Assembly: GCA_964561005.1 (NCBI GenBank)
Contig: CAZLNO010000012.1
Coordinates: forward strand, 1-55,081
Direction: 5' to 3'
DNA: 55,081 bases
Source of the DNA: CAZLNO01 sp964561005
GTDB taxonomy: Bacteria; Pseudomonadota; Alphaproteobacteria; Kiloniellales; Rhodovibrionaceae
A program made the position numbers and the translations under genes. The notes under the pieces are model-generated. The model did not search any database. It had not been told where the DNA came from and was given only the letters and a program-made list of their open reading frames with translations. This document shows positions 26,242 through 34,246 of the stretch, in pieces; positions within the stretch are counted from its first letter, which is position 1, and every line of letters begins with the position of its first letter.

Positions 26242-26885
26242 GCGCGCACGGCAGCCCCTCGATGGCGGAGTCGGTTTGGCGCCGGCGACCCGGCCTATCC
26301 CGCGGGGGGCGCGGCTGGGCGGCACTTGCCGCCCTCGCCTCCTGCCTGGCGGGCTGTACCGGCGCCACCCGCGATCTCGGCACGGACGCCGGGGCGCTGG
26401 GCGTGGGCACCGCGGTCGGCGCGGCGACCGGCAATCCCGTGATCGGCCTGGCCGCGGGCGTCGGCGTGCGGCTCGCGGCCGACGAGGCCTACAAGTACGG
26501 CGAGCGGCAGTACTACGGCGGGCTCCAGTCGACGATCGCCGCTGCGGGCGGCGCGGCCGAGGCGGGCGAGCTGGTGGCGTGGCGCTTCGACGGGCCGCTG
26601 GGCATCGCCGACACCGGCGGGCGGGTCGAGGTCGTGCGCGCCTTCGGCACGCATCTGCGCTGCAAGGAACTGATCTACTCGGTCGAGCCGCGCCCCGACG
26701 ACGACACCGGGGACGGCGACGGCAAGCCTGAAGGCCACGCCCCGGCGCCGACACGGAATACCGACCTCACCGAGGGCATGCCGCCCGGCAGCGAGGTGCT
26801 CACGGCCACGATCTGCCGGGGCGCCGACGGCTGGGCCTGGGCCGGCTCGCGCCCCAGCACGGGACGCTGGGGCGGCCTGCAATAG
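26238..26885 (+). CDS. Lipoprotein with glycine-zipper-like segment, unknown function
   Basis: 215 residues. A type II signal peptide ends in LASCLAGC, so the mature protein is lipid-anchored. Next comes a Gly/Ala-rich stretch GALGVGTAVGAATGNPVIGLAAGVG (as two short halves around the TG), resembling glycine-zipper segments of surface antigens. The C-terminal part ends VLTATICRGADGWAW, like the cysteine-containing end of 17-kDa-antigen-type proteins. The GTG at 26238 overlaps the DUF2147 stop; an ATG at 26262 would also keep the signal peptide. I do not know a function. Confidence 0.75.
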   Translation: MSAHGSPSMAESVWRRRPGLSRGGRGWAALAALASCLAGCTGATRDLGTDAGALGVGTAVGAATGNPVIGLAAGVGVRLAADEAYKYGERQYYGGLQSTIAAAGGAAEAGELVAWRFDGPLGIADTGGRVEVVRAFGTHLRCKELIYSVEPRPDDDTGDGDGKPEGHAPAPTRNTDLTEGMPPGSEVLTATICRGADGWAWAGSRPSTGRWGGLQ

Positions 26886-26925
26886 ACCGCCGCCACGCTC
26901 AGGGGCGAATCGATCGCCGCCTTTC

Positions 26926-26953
26926 GCCGGTCGGGGGCAAGCCCCCGACCGGC
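26926..26953. terminator. Strong hairpin downstream of the lipoprotein gene, with partial duplication
   Basis: A 13-bp perfect stem (26926-26938 with 26941-26953) around AA lies 41 bp past the lipoprotein stop. Part of the right arm and its flank recur about 40 bp later (CCCGACCGGC at 26944 and 26988, CTGAAC at 26966 and 27005). The remaining bases of the 431-bp gap up to nrdJ hold the AT-rich region described separately and no gene. Confidence 0.65.
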
Positions 26954-27126
26954 AGGTGCGCCAAACTGAACGCATGAGGAGCAGGCTCCCGACCGGCAAA
27001 GGGGCTGAACTTTATGCCGATGGGACAGACCGGCCCCGTGCGTGCGCCCACCCGGCATCCACAGCCTTCTCCCCCGCCCCGTCCACAGCCGCCGGCCGGA
27101 TATCCCGGCAATCCCCGCGATTCACA

Positions 27127-27150
27127 GCCCTATAACACTTGATATAGGGC
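27127..27150. promoter_or_regulatory. Perfect inverted repeat upstream of nrdJ
   Basis: GCCCTATA (27127-27134) and TATAGGGC (27143-27150) are perfect reverse complements around an 8-base AT-rich spacer, within an AT-rich island about 170-190 bp ahead of the nrdJ start. It could be an operator (an NrdR-type box is AT-rich and palindromic, but the match to that consensus is weak) or a small hairpin in the leader. No cobalamin-riboswitch consensus was recognised in the leader. Confidence 0.4.
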
Positions 27151-27316
27151 CACGTATCTGCGTCAATCACAAAATATGGAAATTTGCTCTTGCCCAGACG
27201 GACGCGAAACAGGCAATATCTAGGTCCGTTTCAGACAACGCCCACAACGGGCAGCCGGGTTCCGGGGGACCGGACCGGCGGATGCAGACCACGGTTCACA
27301 GAGGGGGTACGCGATT

Positions 27317-30300
27317 ATGCGGATCGAGCGGCGATTCACCGAGGCCGGCAAGGACGTCTACGCGGACATTCCGTTCCGCGCAACCCACAGCGAGATCCGC
27401 AATCCCGACGGCTCGGTGGTGTTCCGCCAGGAGGGCATCGAGGTGCCCGAGCACTGGAGCCAGGTCGCCAGCGACATCCTGGCGCAGAAGTACTTCCGCA
27501 AGCGCGGCGTGCCCAAGGCCCTGAAGCGCGTCGAGGAGACCGACGTGCCGTCCTGGCTGTGGCGCTCGGTGCCGGACGAGGACAAGCTGGCCGGGCTGCC
27601 GGAGGCGGAGCGCGGCGGCGGCGAGACCAGCGCCAAGCAGGTCTTCGACCGCCTGGCCGGCACCTGGACCTACTGGGGCTGGAAGGGCGGCTATTTCGAC
27701 GCCGAGGAGGACGCGCGCGCCTACTTCGACGAGATGCGCTTCATGCTGGCCGCGCAGATGGGCGCGCCGAACTCGCCGCAGTGGTTCAACACCGGGATGC
27801 ACTGGGCCTACGGCATCGACGGGCCCAGCCAGGGACACCACTACGTCGACTACCGCAGCGGCGAACTGGTGCGCGCCGACAGCGCCTACGAGCATCCCCA
27901 GCCGCACGCCTGCTTCATCCAGTCGGTCGACGACGACCTGGTGAACGACAACGGCATCATGGACCTCTGGGTGCGCGAGGCGCGGCTGTTCAAGTACGGC
28001 TCGGGCACCGGCACCAACTTCTCCTCGCTGCGCGGCGAGGGCGAATCGCTGGCCGGCGGCGGCAAGTCCTCCGGGCTGATGTCCTTCCTGAAGATCGGCG
28101 ACCGCGCCGCCGGCGCCATCAAGTCCGGCGGCACCACGCGCCGCGCGGCCAAGATGGTCACCGTCGACATCGATCACCCGGACATCGAGAGCTACATCGA
28201 CTGGAAGGTCGTGGAGGAGCAGAAGGTCGCCGCGCTGGTCACCGGCTCCAAGATCGTGCGCCGGCACATGACGGCGGTCATGGACGCCTGCAACGCCGCC
28301 CGCGACGAAGGCGACGCGGCCTTCGACCCCAAGCGCAACAAGGATCTCAAGCAGGCGGTGCGCGCCGCCCGCCAGGCGCAGGTGCCGGAGAACTATATCC
28401 AACGGGTCATTCAGTTCGCCCGCCAGGGCTATGAAGCCATCGAGTTCCGCACCTACGACACCGACTGGGACAGCGAGGCCTATCTCACCGTCTCCGGCCA
28501 GAACTCCAACAACTCGGTGCGCCTCACCAACGCCTTCCTGCAGGCGGTGGAGACGGACAAGGACTGGGAACTGATCCGCCGCACCGACCGCAAGGTCAGC
28601 AAGACGGTGCGCGCCCGCGACCTCTGGGACAAGATCGGCTACGCCGCCTGGGCATGCGCCGATCCGGGGCTGCAGTACGACAGCACGATCAACGAGTGGC
28701 ACACCTGCCCCAACTCCGGGCGGATCAACGCAAGTAATCCTTGCAGTGAGTATATGTTCCTCGACGACACGGCGTGCAACCTGGCCTCGCTAAACCTCAT
28801 GGCGTTCCGCGACGAGGCCGGGGAGTTCGACATCGCGGCCTTCGAGCACGCCTGCCGGCTGTGGACCGTGACGCTGGAGATCTCGGTGCTGATGGCGCAG
28901 TTCCCCTCGCCGGCCATCGCCCGGCTGTCCTACGAGTTCCGCACGCTGGGCCTGGGCTACGCCAACCTGGGCGGGCTGCTGATGGCCCAGGGCCTGTCCT
29001 ACGACAGCCAGCAGGGCCGCGCGATGTGCGCCGCCCTCAGCGCCGTCATGACCGGCGTCGCCTATGCCACCTCGGCGGAGATGGCCTGCGAGCTGGGCGC
29101 CTTCCCCGGCTTCGCCAAGAACCGCGAGCCCATGCTGCGGGTGATGCGCAACCACCGCCGCGCCGCGCATGGCGAGGGCGCCGGCTACGAGGGGCTGTCG
29201 GTGGCGCCGGTGGCGCTGGACCACGCCAACCTGCCCGACCCCGAGATGGGCGCGGCGGCGACGCGCGCCTGGGACCGCGCGCTGCAGCTCGGCGCCCAGC
29301 ACGGCTATCGCAACGCCCAGGCCACGGTCATCGCGCCCACCGGCACGATCGGCCTGGTGATGGACTGCGACACCACGGGGATCGAGCCGGACTTCGCGCT
29401 GGTGAAGTTCAAGAAGCTGGCCGGCGGCGGCTACTTCAAGATCATCAACCGGACCGTGCCCGAAGCGCTGGCGAAGCTGGGCTATGACGAGGCGCAGGTC
29501 GAGGACATCGTCCGCTATGCCGTCGGCCACGGCACGCTGCGCGACGCGCCGGGCGTCAACCACGAGGCCCTGCGCCACCGCGGCTTCACCGAGGCCGCCC
29601 TGGAAGCCGTGGAGCAGGCGGTGGCCAGCGCCTTCGACATCAAGTTCGCCTTCAACCAGTGGACGCTCGGCACCGAGTTCTGCACGCGGGTGCTGGGCTT
29701 CACCGAGGCGCAGCTCGGCGACGTCGGCTTCGACATGCTGAGCGAACTGGGCTTCACCAAGGGCCAGATCGAGGCGGCCAACACCTACTGCTGCGGCGCC
29801 ATGACGCTGGAGGGCGCGCCGCACCTCAAGGCCGAACACCTGCCGGTGTTCGACTGCGCCAACCCCTGTGGCCGGGTCGGGCGGCGCGCCCTCTCGGTGG
29901 AGAGCCATATCCGCATGATGGCGGCGGCGCAGCCCTTCATCTCCGGCGCCATCTCCAAGACCATCAACATGCCCAACGCCGCCAGCGTGGAGGACTGCAA
30001 GGACGCCTACATGCTGTCCTGGCGCCTGGGGCTGAAGGCCAACGCCCTGTACCGCGACGGCTCCAAGCTGTCGCAGCCGCTCTCCGCCGCCGCCCTCGGC
30101 CTGGACGAGGACGACGAGGCGGACGAGGGCGTCGCGGCCCTGACCGAGGCGCCGGCGCAGGCCCGGGCCGCGGCGGTCGCCGAGCGGGTGGTCGAGCGCG
30201 TCATCGAGCGCGAGCGCCCGGCCGAGCGCCGCCGCCTGCCCGACCGGCGCAAGGGCTACATCCAGAAGGCGATGGTCGGCGGCCACAAGCTCTATCTGCA

Positions 30301-31012
30301 CACCGGCGAGTACGACGACGGCCGCCTGGGCGAGGTGTTCATCGACATGCACAAGGAAGGCGCGGCCTTCCGCTCGCTGATGAACAACTTCGCCATCGCC
30401 ATCTCGATCGGCCTGCAGTACGGCGTGCCGCTGGAGGAGTACGTCGACGCCTTCACCTTCACCCGCTTCGAGCCGGCCGGCCCGGTGCAGGGCAACGACC
30501 GCATCAAGATGGCCACCTCGCTGCTGGACTACATCTTCCGCGAGCTGGCGATCAGCTATCTGGGCCGCAACGACCTGGCGCACGTGACCAGCGACGACAC
30601 CCTGCCCGACACCCTGGGCCGGGGCGAGGGCGCCTCGGGCACGCAGGCCGACCAGCACGCCGTGGTGGAGACCGTGCGCAAGTTCGCCTCCACCGGCTAT
30701 GTCCGCAACTCGCTGACGGTCTACGACGGCGGCCGGAGCGGCGAGGCCGGCGAGATCGCGACCGCCGAGGCCGGCGCGCGGAGCGTGACGCGGGAGACCG
30801 CCTTCAGCGCCCTGGCAGTGGAGGAAAGCACCTCGCTCGCCGGCGGCGGCACGGCGGCCACGGCCATCGACAGCCGGCGCGAGCGCGCCCTGGAAGCCCG
30901 CATGAAGGGCTACGAGGGCGATCCCTGCGCCGAATGCGGCAACTTCACGCTGGTGCGCAACGGCACCTGCATGAAGTGCGCCACCTGCGGCGGCACCAGC
31001 GGCTGCAGCTAG
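27317..31012 (+). CDS. nrdJ: Vitamin B12-dependent class II ribonucleoside-diphosphate reductase
   Basis: Reduces ribonucleotides to deoxyribonucleotides with adenosylcobalamin, with or without oxygen. 1231 residues, the usual size of the long alphaproteobacterial NrdJ. Seen: the substrate loop GSGTGTNFSSLRGEGE, the radical-site motif NPCSE at 474-478, the redox cysteines in HACFIQSV and DTACNLASLN, the APTGTIGLVMDCDTTG loop, and a C-terminal cysteine-rich tail (CAECGNF, CMKCATCGG, ending GGTSGCS) that re-reduces the active site. No other RNR is seen in the window. Codons 472-479 around NPCSE end mostly in A or T, unlike the rest of the gene. The start ATG has a GAGGGGG-type site. Confidence 0.97.
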   Translation: MRIERRFTEAGKDVYADIPFRATHSEIRNPDGSVVFRQEGIEVPEHWSQVASDILAQKYFRKRGVPKALKRVEETDVPSWLWRSVPDEDKLAGLPEAERGGGETSAKQVFDRLAGTWTYWGWKGGYFDAEEDARAYFDEMRFMLAAQMGAPNSPQWFNTGMHWAYGIDGPSQGHHYVDYRSGELVRADSAYEHPQPHACFIQSVDDDLVNDNGIMDLWVREARLFKYGSGTGTNFSSLRGEGESLAGGGKSSGLMSFLKIGDRAAGAIKSGGTTRRAAKMVTVDIDHPDIESYIDWKVVEEQKVAALVTGSKIVRRHMTAVMDACNAARDEGDAAFDPKRNKDLKQAVRAARQAQVPENYIQRVIQFARQGYEAIEFRTYDTDWDSEAYLTVSGQNSNNSVRLTNAFLQAVETDKDWELIRRTDRKVSKTVRARDLWDKIGYAAWACADPGLQYDSTINEWHTCPNSGRINASNPCSEYMFLDDTACNLASLNLMAFRDEAGEFDIAAFEHACRLWTVTLEISVLMAQFPSPAIARLSYEFRTLGLGYANLGGLLMAQGLSYDSQQGRAMCAALSAVMTGVAYATSAEMACELGAFPGFAKNREPMLRVMRNHRRAAHGEGAGYEGLSVAPVALDHANLPDPEMGAAATRAWDRALQLGAQHGYRNAQATVIAPTGTIGLVMDCDTTGIEPDFALVKFKKLAGGGYFKIINRTVPEALAKLGYDEAQVEDIVRYAVGHGTLRDAPGVNHEALRHRGFTEAALEAVEQAVASAFDIKFAFNQWTLGTEFCTRVLGFTEAQLGDVGFDMLSELGFTKGQIEAANTYCCGAMTLEGAPHLKAEHLPVFDCANPCGRVGRRALSVESHIRMMAAAQPFISGAISKTINMPNAASVEDCKDAYMLSWRLGLKANALYRDGSKLSQPLSAAALGLDEDDEADEGVAALTEAPAQARAAAVAERVVERVIERERPAERRRLPDRRKGYIQKAMVGGHKLYLHTGEYDDGRLGEVFIDMHKEGAAFRSLMNNFAIAISIGLQYGVPLEEYVDAFTFTRFEPAGPVQGNDRIKMATSLLDYIFRELAISYLGRNDLAHVTSDDTLPDTLGRGEGASGTQADQHAVVETVRKFASTGYVRNSLTVYDGGRSGEAGEIATAEAGARSVTRETAFSALAVEESTSLAGGGTAATAIDSRRERALEARMKGYEGDPCAECGNFTLVRNGTCMKCATCGGTSGCS

Positions 31013-31082
31013 ACGTGGTTTCCGAGCGGCGGCGTCGCGTTCGCGTGGCCGCCGCCCGGCCGGGGCGGAGCGGCGCGGACCC

Positions 31083-31184
31083 GGCATCCGCCGGGGGGTG
31101 ACAGGCGGATGCCGAAGCCCTCGCGCCGAACCGCGCATGCCTCCCTGAACCTGGGGGCGGGGATGACAGGCAGCGCCCCGCCCC
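31083..31184. terminator. Two tandem hairpins downstream of nrdJ
   Basis: Stem 1: GGCATCCGCC (31083-31092) with GGCGGATGCC (31104-31113), 11-nt loop. Stem 2: nine bp, 31154-31162 with 31176-31184, 13-nt loop. The loops and right arms resemble one another (both contain TGACAGGC). They sit 70-170 bp after the nrdJ stop and probably end its transcript. The rest of 31013-31395 has no convincing gene. Confidence 0.6.
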
Positions 31185-31395
31185 GCTCTTGTGGCCGTTG
31201 CATTCCCTCCCGTCAGGCCCGGCTTTCCCCGCCGTCCTCGCTCGGTTTCACGCCGGCGTGCGCGGGCTTTCGCTAAGTGACTCCAACCCGGGCTTGAGAC
31301 TGCACGGGTTGCCACCCGCCGCCACGCGCGCCATCATCACGCCCACTCAAGAAACCGCGAGGCCCGGAAGCCATCGCCGGGCGGGGAGGCGTGGC

Positions 31396-32016
31396 ATGTA
31401 CAAGTCGCTGATCGTGGTCGACGACTTCTATCCCGATCCCTACAAGGTGCGCGAGGCGGCGCTGCAAGCTAGCTACCCGGAACCGCCCCCGGATAAGCCC
31501 TATCCGGGCCGCAACTCGGCCGAGCGCTATCCCATCCAGGGGCTCGACGAGGTGGCCTCGCGGATCGCGAATGAAGCAGTGGAAGGCATCAAGCATCCCG
31601 GCTCGCCCCACATGCGCTTCCGCATCACGCTGGAAGGCGAGGAGGCGCGCTATCTCGCGCACGTCGATCCGCAGCCGCTGACCCTCGTGGGCGTGGTCTA
31701 CCTGACGCTGCCGGAGCATTGCCAGGGTGGCACGGCCTTCTTTCGCCACAAGGATCTCCAGTCCGACACCCTGCCGCGCAGCCCGGAAGAGCTGGCGCGC
31801 GCCTGCGGCGTCTCGGACATCAAGTCGCTGCTGCAAAAGGACGGCCGCGATCCGGAGAAGTGGGAGCACCTGACGACGGTGCCGATGCGCTTCAACCGGG
31901 CCGTCATCTACCGCCCGTGGCTCTGGCATTCCGCCGGCGAGCCTTTCGGCGACAGCGTGGACAACGGGCGGCTCATCCAGCTTCTCAACTTCGTGCCCCG
32001 AGGCCATCAGCAGTAG
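31396..32016 (+). CDS. DUF6445 family protein, probable 2-oxoglutarate/Fe(II) oxygenase fold
   Basis: 206 residues starting MYKSLIVVDDFYPDPYKVRE, a typical beginning of small iron oxygenases ('oxidising a protein or small molecule after FYPDP'). A facial triad can be traced: YLAHVDPQ gives His-x-Asp, and the distal histidine lies in YRPWLWHSAGEPFG, followed by NGRLIQLLNF where an arginine would bind 2-oxoglutarate. The core VGVVYLTLPEHCQGGTAFFRH reads like the jelly-roll strands of prolyl-hydroxylase relatives. I recognise the sequence as the DUF6445 type; the substrate is unknown. A GGGAGG site lies 7 bp before the ATG. Confidence 0.8.
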   Translation: MYKSLIVVDDFYPDPYKVREAALQASYPEPPPDKPYPGRNSAERYPIQGLDEVASRIANEAVEGIKHPGSPHMRFRITLEGEEARYLAHVDPQPLTLVGVVYLTLPEHCQGGTAFFRHKDLQSDTLPRSPEELARACGVSDIKSLLQKDGRDPEKWEHLTTVPMRFNRAVIYRPWLWHSAGEPFGDSVDNGRLIQLLNFVPRGHQQ

Positions 32017-32086
32017 CGCCGGCCCGCCGCACGCCTCGCCGGCCGGGGTTGCCGCCGCGCACGACCTGCGCTTGACTTGGCGGCGT

Positions 32087-32572
32087 ATGTCGGAACGCCG
32101 CTTCCTCTGCGATCAGATGCTGGTGCGCCTCGGCAAGTGGCTGCGCGCGGCCGGGCACGACACCGATATTGCCGGCCGCGACGACCATGACGGCGACATC
32201 CTGGACCGTGCCCGGACAAGCGGGCGCCTGCTGCTCACCTGCGACCGCCGCCTGAAGCGCGAGCGCGCCCCGGACGACGACCGTGTGCTGGTCCTGTCCT
32301 CCAGCCGCCCCGAGGTGGCGGCCCCGGAGCTGACGGCGGCGCTGGGGCTCGACTGGCAGCACAAGCCGTTCACCCGCTGTCTGGAGGACAACACGCCGCT
32401 TCGTCCGGCGAGCGAGGCGGAACTGGCCCAGGTGCCGGCGCGAGCCCGCGCCCTGCCCGGCCCGGTCATGGCCTGTCCGCACTGCGGCCGCGTCTACTGG
32501 CCGGGCAGTCACGTGCGCCGGATGCAGCGCAAGCTGGCGGCGTGGCAGGCCCTGGCCGAGGACGCTACATGA
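32087..32572 (+). CDS. Mut7-C RNAse domain protein
   Basis: 161 residues. It begins RFLCDQMLVRLGKWLRAAGHDT, the signature of Mut7-C domains (PIN-fold nucleases), continues with DHDGDILDRARTSGRLLLTCDRRL, which carries conserved acidic and arginine residues, and ends with a zinc-binding pair (CPHCGRVYWPGSH) typical of the family's C-terminal part. Expected to be an RNA-cleaving protein, though bacterial members have not been characterised to my knowledge. The ATG at 32087 is chosen; a TTG at 32072 would add five residues. It is followed by the DUF2905 gene after 34 bp. Confidence 0.88.
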   Translation: MSERRFLCDQMLVRLGKWLRAAGHDTDIAGRDDHDGDILDRARTSGRLLLTCDRRLKRERAPDDDRVLVLSSSRPEVAAPELTAALGLDWQHKPFTRCLEDNTPLRPASEAELAQVPARARALPGPVMACPHCGRVYWPGSHVRRMQRKLAAWQALAEDAT

Positions 32573-32606
32573 TGCGTGACGTCGCCAAACGAGCCAGGGG
32601 GACCTG

Positions 32607-32807
32607 ATGTCGCGCTTCCTGATCACGCTCGGCCTGATCCTGCTGGCGGCGGGCCTGCTGTGGCCGCTTCTTCAGAAGATCGGCCTGGGGCGGCTACCCG
32701 GCGACATCGTGATCGAGCGGGAGAACATGACGGTCTACATCCCGCTCGGCACCTCCATCCTGATCTCCATCGTGCTGAGTGTCGTGCTGTGGTTCCTGGG
32801 ACGCTGA
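32607..32807 (+). CDS. DUF2905 small membrane protein
   Basis: 66 residues with two hydrophobic helices (about 4-20 and 43-63) joined by the polar loop KIGLGRLPGDIVIERENMTVYIPL, which is the conserved core of DUF2905. Such proteins are widespread, very small inner-membrane proteins without known function. A GGGGGA site precedes the ATG. It lies between the Mut7-C gene and the GST gene in the same direction. Confidence 0.92.
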   Translation: MSRFLITLGLILLAAGLLWPLLQKIGLGRLPGDIVIERENMTVYIPLGTSILISIVLSVVLWFLGR

Positions 32808-32911
32808 CGCCCCGGCGCCCACGCGCGGCACGAGGCGTCGCCATAGCCGCGCCCGCCTGCTAGCATCCCGGCGAACGCAAGACCGGCGAGAGATGGAGCG
32901 AGGGGGCCGAG

Positions 32912-33532
32912 ATGCTGAAGGTCTATGGACGCGCGAACTCGATCAACGTGCAAAAGGTGATGTGGACCGTGGCCGAGCTTGGACTGGCACACCAGCGCCA
33001 CGACGTGGGCGGCCAGTTCGGCGGCAACGAGCAGCCCTGGTTCCGGGCGCTCAATCCCAACGGCACCATCCCGGTGATCGACGACGACGGCACGGTGGCA
33101 TGGGAGTCCAACGCCATCGTCCGCTATCTCGCCGGGCGCTATGGCGAGGGCGGCCTGTGGCCGCGCGATCCGGGCGAGCGGGCGCGGGCGGACATGTGGA
33201 TGGACTGGCAGCAGGGCACGGTCCTGCCGGCCATGCACCCCGTCTTCTGGAACCTGATCCGCACCCCCGAGGACCAGCGCGACATGGCCGCCGTGGACGC
33301 GGGCGTCCAGCGGCTCGACAAGGCCTTCGCCATCCTGGACGGCTGGCTGGCGGAGCGTCCCTACGTGGCGGGCGACGCGCTGACGATGGGCGACATTCCG
33401 CTGGGAGCCACCACCTACCGCTGGTACAGCCTGCCCATCGCGCGGGCCGAGGTGCCCCACGTCGCCGCGTGGTACGAGCGTCTGCAGGCGCGCCCGGCGT
33501 TCCGCGAGCACGTGATGATCCCGCTGACCTGA
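32912..33532 (+). CDS. Glutathione S-transferase family protein
   Basis: 206 residues with the two-domain GST layout. The N-terminal thioredoxin-like part (about 1-80) reads VYGRANSINVQKVMWTVAEL and NPNGTIPVIDDDG (the cis-Pro loop that binds the gamma-glutamyl arm), then WESNAIVRYLAGRYG. The C-terminal helical domain contains MGDIPLGATTYRWYSLPI, where the N-capping box (xxTxxDIxxG-like) is recognisable. The start region S-I-N-V-Q-K resembles cysteine- or serine-type bacterial GSTs. Substrate unknown. It is upstream of the RidA and gamma-glutamyl ligase genes in the same direction with gaps of 132 and 114 bp, so linkage is loose. Confidence 0.9.
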   Translation: MLKVYGRANSINVQKVMWTVAELGLAHQRHDVGGQFGGNEQPWFRALNPNGTIPVIDDDGTVAWESNAIVRYLAGRYGEGGLWPRDPGERARADMWMDWQQGTVLPAMHPVFWNLIRTPEDQRDMAAVDAGVQRLDKAFAILDGWLAERPYVAGDALTMGDIPLGATTYRWYSLPIARAEVPHVAAWYERLQARPAFREHVMIPLT

Positions 33533-33664
33533 CGCCGCGGGGCGTTGGCGCATCTTTTCCCTTCGCCGTCGCCGCCGGGCGATTGCGCGGGCGGGGGAAA
33601 TCGCTATGGTCCGCGCCGGCGCCGCAAGGGCGACAACGATCATTCGAGGAAGGGAGACTGCGAC

Positions 33665-34132
33665 ATGACGGGCGAGATCGAAGCGCGACTGAAGGAAAAG
33701 GGAATCGAACTGCCGGCGGTGGCGAAACCGCAGGGCAGCTATGTGCCCTACATCGTGTCCGGCAACCTGGTGTTCCTGGCCGGGCAGCTTCCCATGTGGA
33801 ACGGCGAGATCCAGGTCAAGGGCAAGCTGGGCCAGGATGTCATCCTGGAGGAGGGCCAGCGCGCCGCCCGGCTGTGCGGCCTCAACCTGATCGCCCAGCT
33901 TCGCGAGGCCTGCGGCGGCGACCTGGACCGCGTGAAGCGCGTGGTGAAGATCAACGGCTACGTCAATGCGACCCCGGACTTCGAGGGCCAGCCGAAGGTG
34001 GTCAACGGCTGCTCCGACCTGATGGCCGAGGTGTTCGGCGACAAGGGCCAGCACGCCCGCGCGGCCGTCGGCGCCGGCTCCCTGCCGCTGAACGTGGCGG
34101 TGGAGATCGAGGGCATCTTCGAGATCGGCTGA
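33665..34132 (+). CDS. RidA family (YjgF/YER057c/UK114) protein
   Basis: 155 residues. RidA proteins are small trimers that hydrolyse reactive enamine/imine intermediates released by PLP enzymes. The chain has the longer N-terminus of the RidA subgroup with about 155 residues: VAKPQGSYVPYIVSGNLVFLAGQLP, then the core LDRVKRVVKINGYVN and HARAAVGAGSLPLNVAVEIEGI, in which the arginine of HARAAVG matches the catalytic arginine position. It precedes the gamma-glutamyl ligase gene by 114 bp. The association with amine metabolism is consistent with imine clean-up. An AAGGGAG site precedes the ATG. Confidence 0.92.
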   Translation: MTGEIEARLKEKGIELPAVAKPQGSYVPYIVSGNLVFLAGQLPMWNGEIQVKGKLGQDVILEEGQRAARLCGLNLIAQLREACGGDLDRVKRVVKINGYVNATPDFEGQPKVVNGCSDLMAEVFGDKGQHARAAVGAGSLPLNVAVEIEGIFEIG

Positions 34133-34246
34133 GCGTGCCGTTCCGGCGAGCCTCTTGCCTCCCAACATCCGACACGCTGCTGTAAAGTGCCGGCCGGCCG
34201 GGGGTCCGCCTCTGGCCGGTCGTTCTTGTCGCTTCGGGAGGATTGC

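Noticed and set aside
27151..27316. Cobalamin riboswitch ahead of nrdJ
   Set aside because: No B12-box or conserved riboswitch core could be seen; the leader is too short and lacks the consensus blocks.
31009..31203. 64-codon reverse frame after nrdJ
   Set aside because: It overlaps hairpin sequences, has no ribosome site and no similarity.
28790..31315. 841-codon reverse frame across nrdJ
   Set aside because: High-GC shadow of nrdJ with no recognisable motif and no upstream signal.
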